NCBI GenBank assembly: GCA_046349955.1
Contig: JAXMBI010000007.1
Location: 62,001 to 126,000, forward strand
From: JBGAPH01 sp046349955
GTDB lineage: Bacteria; Planctomycetota; Planctomycetia; Pirellulales; JBGAPH01
Direction of reading: 5' to 3'
DNA length: 64,000 nucleotides
Shown: positions 1-8,362 of the stretch, in pieces
Layout of the letters: every line of letters starts with the position of its first letter
Position numbering within the stretch: the stretch's first letter is position 1
Position numbers and translations under genes: made by a program
Notes under the pieces: model-generated
Databases searched by the model: none
Seen by the model: only the letters and a program-made list of their open reading frames with translations
Told to the model about the DNA's origin: nothing

Positions 1-1
1 C

Positions 2-667
2 CTGGCAGTGGTTGGTCAGGGAGTGCTGGGGGGCCTGCGCGTGGTGCTCGATGAGCGGCTGCTCGCCATGATTCATGGGTGTGTCGGTCCGGCATTCTTC
101 GCCCTGTGTGCGGCGCTTACGGCGATCACGGCGCCGTGCTTTACGACCGCGCAAAACGCGTCGCCGCGAATCGCCCGCGTTCATCGTCTGGCGATGCTCA
201 CCGCCGCGCTCGCCTATCTGCAAATCGTGTTTGGCGCCGCCGTGCGCCACCTGCCGCCTGGGGCGGAGCCCGAGGTGTTCCGCGTGGCGATGTTCGCCCA
301 TCTGTTCATGGCGCTGGCCTTGAGCGTACACATCGTGTTGCTGGGGGTTCGTTCGGCGGCCGCGCCAAGAACGCTGCGCCGCCCGGCGTTTGCCTTGGTC
401 GGCCTGTTGTGCGTGCAAGTGCTGCTCGGCTGCGGCGCCTGGGTGACGAACTATAACTGGCCCGCCTGGATTGGCGAGCACGCCTGGTCGGAAGGGTTCG
501 TCGTGCAGGCCGAAGGCGGGGTGCAGGCCCTGATCACCACGGCCCATCAGGCCACCGGCTCGCTGATTCTGGCGCTGGCCGTGCTGGCCGCGGTGCGGTC
601 GGCAGGTTCGCCCGTGCGTTCGCCCACCGTGTCGCTTCCCACGCGCCTGGCGGGGGTGGCGGCATGA
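2..667 (+). CDS. ctaA: Heme A synthase (COX15/CtaA family), C-terminal part
   Basis: The frame is open to the left edge, so the gene is cut by the window; the first GTG at 8 is not taken as the start. Heme A synthase oxidises the C8 methyl of heme O to give heme A for cytochrome oxidase. Seen: the family-like stretch QGVLGGLRV at the very beginning, MIHG with a candidate heme-ligand His, a second His-containing helix near FAHLFMALALSVH, and HQATGSLILA near the end; at least five hydrophobic helices remain of the usual eight. It overlaps the next gene by four bases (ATGA at 664), which implies translational coupling with heme O synthase. Family assignment is strong; only completeness is uncertain. 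Confidence 0.88.
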   Translation: MAVVGQGVLGGLRVVLDERLLAMIHGCVGPAFFALCAALTAITAPCFTTAQNASPRIARVHRLAMLTAALAYLQIVFGAAVRHLPPGAEPEVFRVAMFAHLFMALALSVHIVLLGVRSAAAPRTLRRPAFALVGLLCVQVLLGCGAWVTNYNWPAWIGEHAWSEGFVVQAEGGVQALITTAHQATGSLILALAVLAAVRSAGSPVRSPTVSLPTRLAGVAA

Positions 668-1566
668 GTTCTCCCGTACTGGTTTACGAAAACCGCCGCG
701 AGCTGCTGCTGGCTCGCTTCGGCGATTATCTCGAGCTTTCCAAGCCGCGGATCGCCCTGCTGGAGCTGGTGGTCGTGGCGGTCGCCGCCTATGCCGCCGG
801 CTGGAGCCCGGCCGAGCCTTGGCTGCTCGTCAGCACGCTCTTGGGCACAACGCTCTTGGCCGCGAGCGCAAGCGCGCTCAACCAATGGCTCGAGCACGAG
901 ACCGACGGCATGATGCCCCGCACCTGCGGGCGTCCGCTCCCCGGTGGGCGGCTCACGCCGAACGAGGTGCTGTGGTTCGGCGCGATCGCGCTCGGCTTCG
1001 GCGCAGCCGTGTTGTTGGCCTTCGTCAACCTGCGGACGGCCGCGGTGGGTCTCGCCACCTGGGGGCTGTACGTCTGGGTTTACACGCCGCTCAAGTCGCG
1101 CACGGTGGCCAACACCGCGGTCGGCGCGGTGGCCGGCGCCCTGCCGGTGCTCATCGGCTGGTCGTCCACCGGCAAGCCGTGGGGGCTCGAGGCGTACGCC
1201 TGGTTCCTGATTCTGTTTCTTTGGCAGTTTCCGCACTTCATGGCCATCGCCTGGCTCTACCGAGAGCACTATGCGGCGGCCGGGCTGAAGATGTTGGCCG
1301 TCACCGACCCCAGCGGACGCCGCGCAGGTGCCCAGGCCGTGCTGTCGGCGCTGGCGCTCGTGCCCGTGAGCCTGGTGCCGGTGATGCAGCAGCTTGGGGG
1401 CGGACTGTATTTTGGTTGGACGCTGGCTCTGGGGCTGGGTCAACTGGCCTGCGCCGTCGCCTTTGCCTTGCAGACGAACGATCGCACGGCCCGTTGGCTG
1501 TTGCGGGCGTCGTTGATCTACTTGCCCACGTTGTTGCTGTTGCGGTTGGTGACCTCCCTGTCCTGA
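664..1566 (+). CDS. ctaB: Protoheme IX farnesyltransferase (heme O synthase)
   Basis: A 300-residue membrane prenyltransferase of the UbiA superfamily that farnesylates protoheme to heme O. Seen: SKPRI in the first helix, the first Asp-rich motif around residues 73-91 (NQWLEHETDGMMPRT then RPLP), and the second conserved block YTPLKSR at about 140-146 followed by the GAVAGALP helix. Eight to nine hydrophobic segments and a length of 300 match the family. In the first motif some family acidic residues are replaced (EHETDG), but the MxRT-RP core is kept. The start overlaps the upstream heme A synthase stop by four bases; oxidase subunit genes follow 48 bases downstream, so this is an oxidase assembly operon. 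Confidence 0.95.
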   Translation: MSSPVLVYENRRELLLARFGDYLELSKPRIALLELVVVAVAAYAAGWSPAEPWLLVSTLLGTTLLAASASALNQWLEHETDGMMPRTCGRPLPGGRLTPNEVLWFGAIALGFGAAVLLAFVNLRTAAVGLATWGLYVWVYTPLKSRTVANTAVGAVAGALPVLIGWSSTGKPWGLEAYAWFLILFLWQFPHFMAIAWLYREHYAAAGLKMLAVTDPSGRRAGAQAVLSALALVPVSLVPVMQQLGGGLYFGWTLALGLGQLACAVAFALQTNDRTARWLLRASLIYLPTLLLLRLVTSLS

Positions 1567-1614
1567 TCCCGAATCGTTTTTCCCTTTCGCCACGAGCGAG
1601 CGCACGCACGAACC

Positions 1615-2592
1615 ATGGACCACGCCCAGCCTGCCGCCGCCCACGGCCACGACGATCATCACGAAGGCCACGGCCATCTGACGCTGTCGTACCATCCGGG
1701 GCTGCCGCTGCCGAACGCCAAGCTGTTCATGTGGCTGTTCCTGTCGACGGAGATCATGTTCTTCGCCGGTCTGATCGGCACTTACATCGTGTTGCGGTTC
1801 GGCGCGCCGGCCTGGCCGCGGGCGCACGACGTGCATCTGAGCGAGATCATCGGCTTCTTCAACACGATCGTGCTCATCATCTCGAGCGTGTCGGTGGTGC
1901 TGGCCCTCGAGGCCGCCCGGCAGAACAACGCTAAGCTGGCCAAGATCTATCTGCTAGTGACCTTCGGTCTGGGCGCCACGTTCCTGGGCATCAAGCTCTA
2001 CGAGTACTCCGGCAAGTTCAGCCACGGCATCTACCCCGCCTTGCCGCGGAGCCGGATCTATGAGAAGGCCGACGTGTACTACGCTTCGGCGGTGCGGCTG
2101 CGGCTGCAGGCGCTCAAGGGGCAGTTCGAAACGCTGAGCGAGCCCACCGAGCAAGACAAGGAGCGGCTCAAGGTCGTCAACACGTTGCTCGAGCAAAAGG
2201 TCGTGCCGGCCGAGAAAGCCGCCGCGCTGGAAACCGATCCGCTCAAACGGCAGACCGTGCTCGATGAACTGGCCGACGCGGTGCAGCCGCTCGCCCCGGC
2301 GCGGGGTCACGCCGAGCATGCCTCGCATGGGCTCAACGAAGAGCATTCGTGGCTCAAGCTGCCGATCCGCATTCCGGGCGGGAACATGTGGGCCAGCACC
2401 TACTTTTTGTTGACCGGCTTCCACGCCATCCACGTGATCGTGGGGCTGATCGTGTTCGCGCTGATGATTCCGATGACGCTCGACGCCACCCGCGCCGGCT
2501 TCATCGAAAATATCGGCCTGTACTGGCACTTCGTCGACTTGGTGTGGATCTTCCTGTTCCCGCTGCTCTACCTGTTCGAGCAGCAGGTTTGA
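1615..2592 (+). CDS. ctaE: Cytochrome c oxidase subunit III with long internal insertion
   Basis: Membrane subunit III of a heme-copper oxidase. Seen: a His-rich N-terminus (residues 10-21), helices at about 37-60 (with STEIMFFAG), 80-97 and 110-128, then a charged, mostly hydrophilic stretch from about 145 to 255, followed by the typical NMWASTYFLLTGFHAIHV helix and the terminal YWHFVDLVWIFLFP helix. The roughly 110-residue insertion between helices is much larger than in common bacterial subunit III; it contains acidic-basic helical sequence and His residues (GHAEHASHG). Operon: preceded by heme O synthase, followed by subunit IV after a palindromic repeat. The function is secure; the role of the insertion is unknown. 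Confidence 0.93.
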   Translation: MDHAQPAAAHGHDDHHEGHGHLTLSYHPGLPLPNAKLFMWLFLSTEIMFFAGLIGTYIVLRFGAPAWPRAHDVHLSEIIGFFNTIVLIISSVSVVLALEAARQNNAKLAKIYLLVTFGLGATFLGIKLYEYSGKFSHGIYPALPRSRIYEKADVYYASAVRLRLQALKGQFETLSEPTEQDKERLKVVNTLLEQKVVPAEKAAALETDPLKRQTVLDELADAVQPLAPARGHAEHASHGLNEEHSWLKLPIRIPGGNMWASTYFLLTGFHAIHVIVGLIVFALMIPMTLDATRAGFIENIGLYWHFVDLVWIFLFPLLYLFEQQV

Positions 2593-2601
2593 CCGAACAT
2601 G

Positions 2602-2671
2602 TTTCTCGCCAAGACGCTAAGAGCGCAAAGTTAATGCTCTCGCTTCGCGGCCTTTGCGCCTTGGCGAGAAA
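2602..2671. repeat. Dispersed palindromic repeat between coxIII and coxIV
   Basis: An imperfect inverted repeat: TTTCTCGCCAAG plus GCGCAAAG on the left (2602-2630) and the matching CTTTGCGCC plus TTGGCGAGAAA on the right (2652-2671). The RNA would fold into a long hairpin in the oxidase operon. Repeats of this look are common in planctomycete genomes (from general knowledge). It has no obvious T-run, so a terminator role is not supported. Confidence 0.8.
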
Positions 2672-2701
2672 TGATCTGAATTACGACTGAGGAGCGTTGC
2701 G

Positions 2702-3157
2702 ATGTCGGATCACTCAACTCATTCCGCCGGACACGGCGATGGCCATGGCGCCCATGAGAGCCATGGCGGGATCGGTCAGTACCTGGCCGTGGCGCTCGCG
2801 CTCGCGCTGCTGTCCACGGGGTCGTTTCTCACCACCAGCGACTTCTGGCACCGGAACTTCACCCCCTCGCAGGGTTGGGCCTTCATGATGGCCATCTCCT
2901 GTGCCAAGGCGCTCCTGGTGATCCTGTTCTTCATGCACGTGCTCTGGGAGGCCAACTGGAAGTATGTGCTCACGATTCCGGCCGGCGTCATGTCCATCTT
3001 CCTCTGTCTGATGCTCGTGCCTGACATCGGCTGGCGGATGTGGCATTACTCGTTCGACCGCTGGAAGTTCGCCGCGATCCCGGCGGCCCAGGCCCAGGTG
3101 CTGCACGGCGAAGAGGCGGAGCTCGAACAGCACGAGCAGCCGACCAAGGGGCACTAA
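2702..3157 (+). CDS. ctaF: Cytochrome c oxidase subunit IV (prokaryotic, caa3/bo3 type)
   Basis: A 151-residue protein with three hydrophobic helices (about residues 27-46, 59-82 and 91-112) after a short His-rich N-terminus, and a charged C-terminal tail. The layout and the central FMMAISCAKALLVILFFMHV helix match the small prokaryotic cytochrome oxidase subunit IV family, which stabilises the oxidase core. A possible ribosome site GAGGAG lies about 8 bases upstream of the ATG. It is the last recognised gene of the oxidase group; subunits I and II are not in the window and would be expected upstream. Confidence 0.87.
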   Translation: MSDHSTHSAGHGDGHGAHESHGGIGQYLAVALALALLSTGSFLTTSDFWHRNFTPSQGWAFMMAISCAKALLVILFFMHVLWEANWKYVLTIPAGVMSIFLCLMLVPDIGWRMWHYSFDRWKFAAIPAAQAQVLHGEEAELEQHEQPTKGH

Positions 3158-3327
3158 CCGCGCGGTAGCAAAGTCAGATCGCCCCCCCGGCAACTCCGCG
3201 CGAGTCCGTAGCTGTCGCTGGTCTGTTCGTCCCTCCGGCGCCTTTTCCCAGGAAACGGCGCTGGTAGACTGTCCCGCTGCCCAAGGGCCAGCGGGGCCGA
3301 GACGAACACTCTGCATGGAGGCCAGCG

Positions 3328-5844
3328 ATGATCGAGCTGAACACCGCCCTCAAGCGGACCGCCCTCAAGGTCGTCGATTACCAAGCCGAGGCCAAGCCCA
3401 AGGCGGCGGCCAAGTCCAAAAAGCTCTCGCGCACCCGTCAGCCCGAGGGGATGCCGCTGGCCCAGTGGCAGGCGGCGCTGCGGCGCCAGTTTGGCCGCGA
3501 GCAGAACTTCCGCCTGGAAAACATTGGCGGACAGCCCGTGTTCTCGGAATTTCGGGTGACGAATCCGGCCTCGCGCGCGACCTACCGTGTGGCGATTCGA
3601 GGCCAGGCTCTGGGGGAGAACTTCTGCTCCTGCCCCGACTTCGCCACCAATACGCTGGGCACCTGCAAGCACGTGGAGTTCGTGCTCGGCAAGCTCGACG
3701 CGGGCCGCACCACCGGCAAGCTGCTGGCCGCGGGCTATCAGCCGACGGTCTCCGAGGTCTATGTCGAGTATGGCGCCGAGCGGGTCGTGCGCTTTCGGCC
3801 CCGCCACGGCGCGCCCAAGGCGTTGCTTGAGCTCGCTGGAAAGTACTTCGCCGAAGGCCGCTTGCAGCCGGCCGGCTTTGCCCGCTTCGACACGTTCGTC
3901 ACCCAAGCGAGGCGCCTCGATCCTGATCTCGAAGTGTATGACGACGCCCTCGCGCTGGTGGCTGAGGTCCGCGACGTCAAACGTCGTCAGGAGCGGCTGG
4001 CCGAGCTCTTCCCGCGGGGCACGAAGAGCGCCGCCTTCAACAAGCTGCTCGGCCTCTCGCTCTATCCCTACCAGCGCGAGGGGGCGCTCTTCGCCGCGCG
4101 AGCCGGCCGCGCGCTCCTGGCCGACGACATGGGGCTCGGCAAGACCGTGCAGGGCATGGCCGTCGCCGAGATCATGGCCCGCGCCTTCGGCGTCGAGCGC
4201 GTGCTGATCGTCTGCCCCACCTCGCTCAAGCACCAGTGGGAGCGCGAGATCGGCCGGGCCACGAAGCGCAGCGTGCAAGTCATCGGCGGGCTGCGCGGCC
4301 AGCGGCGCAAGCTGTACCGCAGCGGCGCCTTCTTCACGATCACCAACTACGACACGGTGGCCAGCGACCTGCCCGACATCCAGGCCCTCGAGCCCGAGCT
4401 CGTGATCCTCGACGAAGCGCAGCGGATCAAGAATTGGGACACGCAAGCCGCCAAGAACGTCAAGCAGATCCGCTCTCCCTACGCGCTCGTGCTCACCGGC
4501 ACGCCGCTCGAAAACCGGCTCGAAGAGCTCGTGTCGATCGTGCAGTTCATCGACCAGCATCGCCTGGGCCCCACGTTCCGCTTTTTGCGCGAGCATCAAG
4601 ATCTCGACGAGAACGGCCGCGTGGTCGGCTACCGCGGGCTCGACAAGATCTCTCAAACGCTCGCCCCCATCATGCTGCGGCGGCGCAAGCAGGAAGTCCT
4701 CAGCCAATTGCCGGAGCGGGCGGACAAGAACTTCTTCGTGCCGATGACCGAGCAGCAGCGCGAGCATCACGAAGAGAACCGCGACGTGGTGGCCAAGCTG
4801 GTCTCCAAGTGGCGCCGTTTCCACTTTCTGTCGGAGCCCGACCAGCGGCGGCTGCGGATGGCCCTCATGTTCATGCGGATGTCGTGCAACAGCACGTACC
4901 TGCTCGACAAGGAGACCGACTACGGCCACAAGTGCGACGAGGCCGCCCAACTGCTCGAAGAGGTGTTCGAGTCGCCGGAGGCCAAGGTGGTGGTCTTCAG
5001 CCAGTGGCTCGGCACGCACGAGCTGCTGATGCGGCGGTTCGACCCACGGGGCTGGCAGAGCGTCTTCTTCCACGGCGGAGTGAGCAGCGAGGGGCGGAAG
5101 AAACTAATCGACCGCTTCCGCGACGACCCGGCCTGCCGGCTGTTCCTCTCTACCGACGCCGGCGGCGTAGGACTGAACCTGCAGCACGCGTCGAACGTGA
5201 TCAACATGGACCTGCCCTGGAACCCCGCGGTGCTCGAGCAGCGGATCGGCCGTGTCCATCGCATGGGGCAGAAGCTGCCGGTGCAGGTAGTCAACTTCAT
5301 TGCCCAAGGGACGATCGAAGAAGGGATGCTCTCGCTCTTGGGCTTCAAGAAGTCCCTCTCGGCCGGCATCCTCGACGGCGGCGAGCGCGAGATCTTCTTA
5401 GGCGGGAGCCGGCTCAAGCGGTTCATGGAAACGGTCGACCGCGCCACGGGGAGTCTGCCGGAGCAGCCAGCGCTAGCGGATGAGCCGGCCGCCGACTCAT
5501 CTTTCATCCGTGGCACCAGCGAGCGGCGGGGTTCACCCCCGCCGTCCCCCGCGGGCCGCGCGCAGCGCAAGGGAGCTGAATCTCTTCATTCTGCGACGAA
5601 AGAAACTGAATCCGCCGCCGGCAACGAGCCCCTTGCCCGCGCCTTCGGCCAGGGCCTGGCGCTGCTGGGCCAACTCCTGGCCGGCGGCGTGGCGAACGCC
5701 CGGCCGACGGACGGCGCGATCGGCCCGCTGCGGCTCGAGCGCGACGACGCCACCGGGCGCACGAGCGTGTCGTTCGAACTGCCGCCGGTGGAGCAGTTGC
5801 GGGGGATTTTGGAGGGGGTGTTGAAGGCGTTGGAGCCTCAGTAA
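3328..5844 (+). CDS. SWIM zinc-finger SNF2-family DNA helicase/ATPase
   Basis: An 838-residue remodelling-type ATPase. Seen in order: basic N-terminus; SWIM zinc motif with C100, C102, C113 and H115; a linker; SNF2 N-terminal lobe with Walker A DDMGLGKT (about 265-274), DEAQ box (about 361) and the LTGTPLENRLEEL block; C-terminal helicase lobe with STDAGGVGLNLQ (about 608) and QRIGRVHRMGQ (about 638). These are the ATP and DNA translocation motifs of Swi2/Snf2 proteins; SWIM domains are usually DNA or protein binding. GGAGG sits 6 bases before the ATG. The C-terminal 170 residues are low-complexity and contain a GC-rich palindrome in frame (5524-5544). It is a stand-alone gene; whether it acts in transcription recycling or repair cannot be told. 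Confidence 0.93.
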   Translation: MIELNTALKRTALKVVDYQAEAKPKAAAKSKKLSRTRQPEGMPLAQWQAALRRQFGREQNFRLENIGGQPVFSEFRVTNPASRATYRVAIRGQALGENFCSCPDFATNTLGTCKHVEFVLGKLDAGRTTGKLLAAGYQPTVSEVYVEYGAERVVRFRPRHGAPKALLELAGKYFAEGRLQPAGFARFDTFVTQARRLDPDLEVYDDALALVAEVRDVKRRQERLAELFPRGTKSAAFNKLLGLSLYPYQREGALFAARAGRALLADDMGLGKTVQGMAVAEIMARAFGVERVLIVCPTSLKHQWEREIGRATKRSVQVIGGLRGQRRKLYRSGAFFTITNYDTVASDLPDIQALEPELVILDEAQRIKNWDTQAAKNVKQIRSPYALVLTGTPLENRLEELVSIVQFIDQHRLGPTFRFLREHQDLDENGRVVGYRGLDKISQTLAPIMLRRRKQEVLSQLPERADKNFFVPMTEQQREHHEENRDVVAKLVSKWRRFHFLSEPDQRRLRMALMFMRMSCNSTYLLDKETDYGHKCDEAAQLLEEVFESPEAKVVVFSQWLGTHELLMRRFDPRGWQSVFFHGGVSSEGRKKLIDRFRDDPACRLFLSTDAGGVGLNLQHASNVINMDLPWNPAVLEQRIGRVHRMGQKLPVQVVNFIAQGTIEEGMLSLLGFKKSLSAGILDGGEREIFLGGSRLKRFMETVDRATGSLPEQPALADEPAADSSFIRGTSERRGSPPPSPAGRAQRKGAESLHSATKETESAAGNEPLARAFGQGLALLGQLLAGGVANARPTDGAIGPLRLERDDATGRTSVSFELPPVEQLRGILEGVLKALEPQ
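5524..5544. repeat. GC-rich palindrome inside the SNF2 gene
   Basis: CGGCGGGG and CCCCCGCCG flank a TTCA loop. The palindrome is followed by further GC-rich self-complementary sequence to about 5565. It is translated in frame as a Gly/Ser/Pro-rich patch (residues about 732-745) with no family counterpart visible, so it looks like a repeat inserted in a tolerant tail. Confidence 0.5.
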
Positions 5845-6012
5845 CAAGCGCCGAGTGGCTCAACGAATTGGGCGCGCTGGCGCTCGATTTGTTCCGCCGT
5901 TCCCTCCCGGCCCCGCCCCGCTATAATTCTCCTTCGCCTCGCGTGCCTGCGGCTCGTTCTCTCGGGCTGCGCCGCGGGGGCACTCTGATTCCGTTCCAGG
6001 AGCCGCGCCCAA

Positions 6013-7071
6013 ATGCCCAGCAAGCAGGAATTGCTTTCGCAGCCCATCCAGCACTTCGACATCACGCAGCACGACGTGACGCCGCTGGTCGAGGCCATGC
6101 GGAACATGGCCTTCTCCGCCCGGGACCTGGCGCGGGCGGCCGACATCTACGACCGCATGCTGGCCGACACCGAGTGCGGCGTCATCCTCTGCCTGGCCGG
6201 CTCACTCGTTTCCGCCGGGCTCAAGAAGGTGTTCGCCGACCTCGTGCGGCATCACATGGTCGACGCCGTGGTCAGCACCGGGGCCAACATCGTCGATCAA
6301 GACTTCTTCGAGGCGCTCGGCTACAAGCACTGGGTGGCCCCCGACCACTACAAGTCAGGCGTGGCCGACGGCGAGCTCCGCGACCTGCAAATCGACCGCA
6401 TCTACGACACCTTCATCGACGAAGACGAGCTGCGGATCTGCGACGACACGACCCGCGAGATCGCCGACCGGCTGCCGCCGCGGCCGCATTCTTCGCGCGA
6501 GTTCATCCGCGAGATGGGCGCCTACCTGGCCGAACAGGGGGCAGGCCCCGACTCGCTGGTGCTGGCGGCCTATGAGCACGACGTGCCGATCTTCTGCCCC
6601 GCGTTCTCCGACTGTTCGGCCGGCTTCGGCCTGGTGGCCCATCAGCATGCCCGCGGCGACCAGCCGAAGCTGACGCTCGATAGCGCGAAGGACTTCTACG
6701 AGCTGACGCAGCTCAAGATCCACAACCCGACGACGGGGCTGTTCATGATCGGCGGCGGCGTGCCGAAGAACTTCGCCCAAGACATCGTGGTGGCGGCCGA
6801 CATCCTCGGCCACGAAGCGCCGATGCACAAATACGCGGTGCAGATCACGGTGGCCGACGTCCGCGACGGCGCCCTTTCGAGCAGCACCTTGAAAGAGGCC
6901 TCGAGCTGGGGCAAGGTCGACACGGTGTGGGAGCAAATGGTGTTCAGCGAAGCGACGCTGGCCGTGCCGCTGATCACCGGCTACGCCTACCACAAGGGCT
7001 CTTGGCGCAACCGGCCGGCGCGCCGCTGGCGCAAGCAGTTGACGGATGGGATGGCCGTGGCCAGCCGCTAG
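6013..7071 (+). CDS. Deoxyhypusine synthase-like protein
   Basis: A 352-residue cytoplasmic protein of the deoxyhypusine synthase fold. Seen: the N-terminal substrate region, CLAGSLVSAGLKK and VSTGANIVDQDF (NAD-binding core), GGGVPKNFAQD (about 248-258) and SSWGKV near the C-terminus, where K301 matches the lysine that forms the enzyme-butylamine intermediate in true deoxyhypusine synthase. Bacteria lack eIF5A, and bacterial members are often spermidine or homospermidine-type enzymes, so the substrate is open; a polyamine transfer reaction is the likely chemistry. It follows the SNF2 gene by 168 bases and has no polyamine genes beside it. Confidence 0.9.
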   Translation: MPSKQELLSQPIQHFDITQHDVTPLVEAMRNMAFSARDLARAADIYDRMLADTECGVILCLAGSLVSAGLKKVFADLVRHHMVDAVVSTGANIVDQDFFEALGYKHWVAPDHYKSGVADGELRDLQIDRIYDTFIDEDELRICDDTTREIADRLPPRPHSSREFIREMGAYLAEQGAGPDSLVLAAYEHDVPIFCPAFSDCSAGFGLVAHQHARGDQPKLTLDSAKDFYELTQLKIHNPTTGLFMIGGGVPKNFAQDIVVAADILGHEAPMHKYAVQITVADVRDGALSSSTLKEASSWGKVDTVWEQMVFSEATLAVPLITGYAYHKGSWRNRPARRWRKQLTDGMAVASR

Positions 7072-7083
7072 GCGGCAGTCGTC

Positions 7084-7112
7084 GGGTGGGTCGAGCGAAG
7101 CGCAGACCCACC
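7084..7112. repeat. Dispersed palindrome, copy upstream of DUF1963 gene
   Basis: An imperfect palindrome with GGGTGGGTC on one arm and GACCCACC on the other around GAGCGAAGCGCA. A near-identical copy lies at 8203-8230, on the other side of the DUF1963 gene, in the same orientation. Confidence 0.75.
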
Positions 7113-7144
7113 GCTCGTTCGCCTTGGATCAAGGACCACGGGTC

Positions 7145-8158
7145 ATGAGCAACCTCTCACCCGCCCTGGCTGCTCGCCTGCAGGCAGCGATCCGCAAGCA
7201 AGGGCTGCAAGCGGCCGAAGAGGCGATCTTCGCCAATTCGGCCGAATGCTACGCGCTGGTTCTCGATGGCCCCGACGACTACCGTGCGGTTGGCAACACC
7301 CGCTTCGGCGGCGAGCCGGACTTGCCCTCGCCGGAGCACTGGCCGTGCAGTGGCGACCCGCAAGACCCGCAGGCGAAGTTCTCGAACTTCATTGCCCAGA
7401 TCAACTTCGCCGAGTTGCCGCAGTTACCTGGGGGCAGCCCGCTCCCTCGGTCGGGGTTGTTGTCGATCTTCGTCCGCCACATGGAAAGCGCGGCGAAGCC
7501 GGTGCTGCTCGATGCGATATTCCATGCAGGCCCTCCAGGCTCCCTTCGGCGGATTCCCACGCCCACGCGGGACCGCTTAGCCAATCGGTATCTCCTGGAC
7601 CTAAAGGGACACAGAGCTCGGGCAGAAGTGTCGCTAAGCATCGCCACGTATGACCGAGAGTTCCAAGGGCGCGTGCAGGTAGCGACTGCCGAACAGTTCG
7701 AGACCGAGTCCTTCGGTCGCTTGGTCGATCTCGAAGGAGAATTCTGGAAGAGGCACCACGTTGGCCAGGTGCTAGGCTTCGCGACGAGCTCCGAACACTG
7801 CACGCATCTTTATCGGCAGATCCATTTCGGCCAGATCGGTCGCCGAGGCCTGATGTTCAGCGACTACTGGCGGACCATGACGGACTACGAAGCAGCAATC
7901 GCTTTTCAACGCGAAGAAGGCCAGGCAATGCTCGTAGATGACTACGAAGAGATGCGTCCCGAGGTGACCTGGCTGACGGACAACGCCTTGTCAATCGCCG
8001 CCGGCGCCGCCGAGTGGCGGTTGCTCTTTCGCATCAGCTCGATCTATGAGGTGGGCCTATCCATGATGGATTCGGATCCCCTCTATGTCTTCATCCGCGA
8101 CGCCGACTTGGCCGCGGGCAACTTTAGCAACCTCGCCGGCGAAGTGACGCAGGGCTAG
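7145..8158 (+). CDS. DUF1963 (YwqG-like) protein
   Basis: A 337-residue soluble protein. Seen: the YwqG-type pattern with RFGGEPDLP, then FIAQINFAELP at about residue 78-88, LPRSGLLSIFV, and a C-terminal section ending LLFRISS and VFIRDADL. The family is structurally known but its function is not. The start at 7145 is preferred because homology-like sequence begins with MSNLSPALAARL; the frame is open 33 codons further upstream but that part is repeat sequence. The gene is bracketed by two copies of the same palindrome, which suggests either insertion as a unit or simple repeat-rich flanks. Confidence 0.8.
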   Translation: MSNLSPALAARLQAAIRKQGLQAAEEAIFANSAECYALVLDGPDDYRAVGNTRFGGEPDLPSPEHWPCSGDPQDPQAKFSNFIAQINFAELPQLPGGSPLPRSGLLSIFVRHMESAAKPVLLDAIFHAGPPGSLRRIPTPTRDRLANRYLLDLKGHRARAEVSLSIATYDREFQGRVQVATAEQFETESFGRLVDLEGEFWKRHHVGQVLGFATSSEHCTHLYRQIHFGQIGRRGLMFSDYWRTMTDYEAAIAFQREEGQAMLVDDYEEMRPEVTWLTDNALSIAAGAAEWRLLFRISSIYEVGLSMMDSDPLYVFIRDADLAAGNFSNLAGEVTQG

Positions 8159-8202
8159 CCGGCTTGCCTCGGCCCTGAGTCGGCTGGAGGACTCAACTCG
8201 TA

Positions 8203-8230
8203 GGTTGGGTCATGCGAAGCGCAGACCCAC
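8203..8230. repeat. Dispersed palindrome, copy downstream of DUF1963 gene
   Basis: GGTTGGGTC and GACCCAC arms around ATGCGAAGCGCA; matches the copy at 7084-7112 with few changes. The 8231-8362 remainder of the gap shows no gene. Confidence 0.72.
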
Positions 8231-8362
8231 GGGCTGCCCGCCTGCGTGAAGAGAACCACCCAGCGTTGCCTCAGAGATGGTGCGCTCGAAGCGCGTTGTT
8301 CAATCGTCGCCGCGCGCTTTGCCAAGAACCTGGGGGGCTGGTGGGGCTCGCAGAGCCTCGCC

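Noticed and set aside
547..1836. Long minus-strand open frame opposite heme O synthase
   Set aside because: Composition is Arg/Gln/Gly-rich with no family pattern, and the plus strand encodes recognised genes; it is a GC-driven shadow.
2602..2671. Rho-independent terminator in the oxidase operon
   Set aside because: The hairpin lacks a T-run and matches a dispersed repeat type; the next gene belongs to the same complex.
3154..5073. 639-codon minus-strand frame opposite the SNF2 gene
   Set aside because: It is the complement of conserved helicase motifs, so the plus strand is the real gene.
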